DNA of 64,000 nucleotides from Ephydatia muelleri. Lineage: Eukaryota; Porifera; Demospongiae; Spongillida; Spongillidae. The stretch's first letter is position 1; every line of letters starts with the position of its first letter. The DNA is taken from positions 3,179,490-3,243,489 of the forward strand of contig JABACO010000008.1 of NCBI GenBank assembly GCA_013339895.1, given 5' to 3'. The notes below the pieces were generated by a model. It had not been told where the DNA came from. It made no database searches and saw nothing but the letters and a program-made list of their open reading frames with translations. The position numbers and the translations under genes are program-made. This document shows, piece by piece, positions 62,554 through 64,000 of this stretch.

Positions 62554-63510
62554 AACACAACACTTATGCACCGTGACACACTCTAATAATTATGGTACAT
62601 CCAAATACATTCAAGTGTAAGGTCTGCCTCTCTGAACATTTCCTCTGCACAGCGTTCTATTTGATGAACAGCTCAAGAGGCAACTGATTCTATTCTCAAT
62701 TTCTGTACCAAAAGTACACTTTTTCCCTCAGTTACACGCACCATCTAGCACTCTATGTTTCACCTGTAAAAGCGTTTGGGAGTCTGGCAACAGCAGAATA
62801 ATGAAATTGTTTGCTTGCTAAGGTATGTCTGTGTAAACTTATACCATGGGGGGGGGGGGGGGCCCTGACCCACCACAATCTGCAATGATAGGTAGATACA
62901 ATAATATTCATCGCCAAAGGTAACAGTCTAACCTTAGGCCAACAGTACAATGTTGCATCACTAGTAAATTAGTTTGAATGCAGGGAATTCAACGAGTGTT
63001 ATTGCACTCCACTGTTCCTGGCCTAGCCTTCTCACAATTAGTCAAAGTATTGTGCTTCCCATTCCGCTCTTGCTATACCCTTCTAGGAGTACTTGAACAC
63101 TCACTTCATTCCCTGCATACAACTAGTGTGACCTGCAACACTGTGTGCTGCCTCTTCACGGTGCACCATGCATGTAAAGTTTATTATTATTAATTGTTTG
63201 AAGGGCGATGGTCCTGCATGGGCTGTGTTGTTCCTGCATGGCCTGTGGCAATGAATTTTATTGTAGCTACCCTATCCTGCAGATTGTGGTAGGTCAGGGC
63301 CCTTCGTAGGTTTAACACAGACATAAGTAGCAAGTTAAAGTTTAATATTCATTATCCAACTCTGCACCTCGCTAAGAAAAACATTTAAAAAAAAAAGCCT
63401 CTTACATGCTGACCCATGGAATCCCTTATGACTTGTCCTCAATTCTCTTTAAATGTCTCAGGCAGTCCTATTGGGATATGATGTATGTCACATGTATATA
63501 TGCGTAAGTG

Positions 63511-63620
<110 letters not shown>

Positions 63621-63748
63621 TTGTGTATGCTGTGGATAGGTTGCATGAAGCGGAGAAGAAACAGAGTCAGTGTATGCCAATGCCGTCAAGCAGCCAGGTA
63701 ACCCAGCCTTGTCAGGGTGAAGGCGTAAGTTGTGGTTAAAGTTAGGGT

Positions 63749-64000
63749 GTCATAGAGTGGTGTGAGTTCGCTGGTCTGGTCGTACAGTGGTGTGAGCTCA
63801 CTGATCGTAGAGTGGTGTGAGCTCGCTGGTCATAGAGTGGTGTGAGTTCCACTGGTCATAGAGTGGTGTGAGTTCCACTGGTCATAGAGTGGTGTGAGCT
63901 CGCTGTTTGTAGAGTGGTGTGAGTTCCACTGGTCATAGAGTGGTGTGAGCTCACTGGTCGTAGAGGTGTGAGTTCGCTGGTCATAGAGTGGTGTGAGTTC
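63749..64000. repeat. 25-26-bp minisatellite running off the window end
   Basis: About ten units of 'gtcatagagtggtgtgagtt' plus 'ccactg' or 'cgctg', varying at two or three positions. Units abut without spacers, so it is a minisatellite and not a spaced repeat array. It is truncated by the window edge. Confidence 0.93.

Noticed and set aside
63749-64000. CRISPR-like repeat array
   Set aside because: Units of 25-26 bp abut directly with no unique spacers, and the DNA is eukaryotic. It is a minisatellite.

Overview
This is eukaryotic, almost certainly metazoan, nuclear DNA. Coding sequence is split into many small exons with canonical GT-AG junctions and introns from about 52 bases to several kb. 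The genes are animal-type: Eph-receptor ectodomains and a class IA PI3-kinase catalytic subunit. The spacers carry many transposon remnants, dinucleotide microsatellites and fold-back repeats. The very short introns and the divergent Eph-like receptors suggest a non-bilaterian animal, most likely a demosponge; that placement is an inference.

Layout. (1) 1-6.25 kb: a duplicated block of unknown function containing Pro-rich or collagen-like reading frames (minus strand), minisatellites, and a perfect 88-bp palindrome that is missing from the paralogous copy. (2) 6.4-8.4 kb: a decayed hAT (ZMYM1-like) transposase, plus strand. (3) 8.65-12.8 kb: broken pieces of Ty3/Gypsy-type retroelements; one gag is split and inverted about itself near 9.6 kb, and a separate pol lacks its reverse transcriptase core. 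(4) 14.9-17.7 kb: Eph-like receptor gene 1 (plus). (5) 17.83-33.79 kb: a class IA PI3K p110 catalytic subunit (plus, 19 recognised exons, about 1,029 codons), beginning soon after gene 1 ends. Its last intron holds a decayed minus-strand mobile-element gene. (6) 33.8-39.6 kb: mostly unannotatable sequence with two possible exons. (7) 39.6-48.4 kb: Eph-like receptor gene 2 (plus). (8) 48.5-49.1 kb: a retroelement relic. (9) 55.26-50.84 kb: Eph-like receptor gene 3 (minus), tail-to-tail with gene 2. (10) 56.5-59.7 kb: a second hAT element with terminal inverted repeats, carrying a nested hAT MITE with a perfect 8-bp target-site duplication. (11) 59.7-64 kb: spacer with a 316-bp fold-back element, minisatellites and a long GT tract.

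The main biological point is a small cluster of three related receptors with the whole Eph extracellular layout (ligand-binding domain, Cys-rich GCC2/GCC3-like region, fibronectin III domains). In genes 2 and 3 this is followed by one membrane segment and a stop after a short tail, with no tyrosine kinase, SAM domain or PDZ motif. Three consecutive exons of genes 2 and 3 have identical lengths (153, 318 and 206 nt) and phases, so these are recent duplicates. They look like kinase-less or decoy Eph-type receptors, lying beside the gene for a PI3K catalytic subunit, an enzyme that commonly acts downstream of receptor signalling. Any functional link between the neighbours is speculation.
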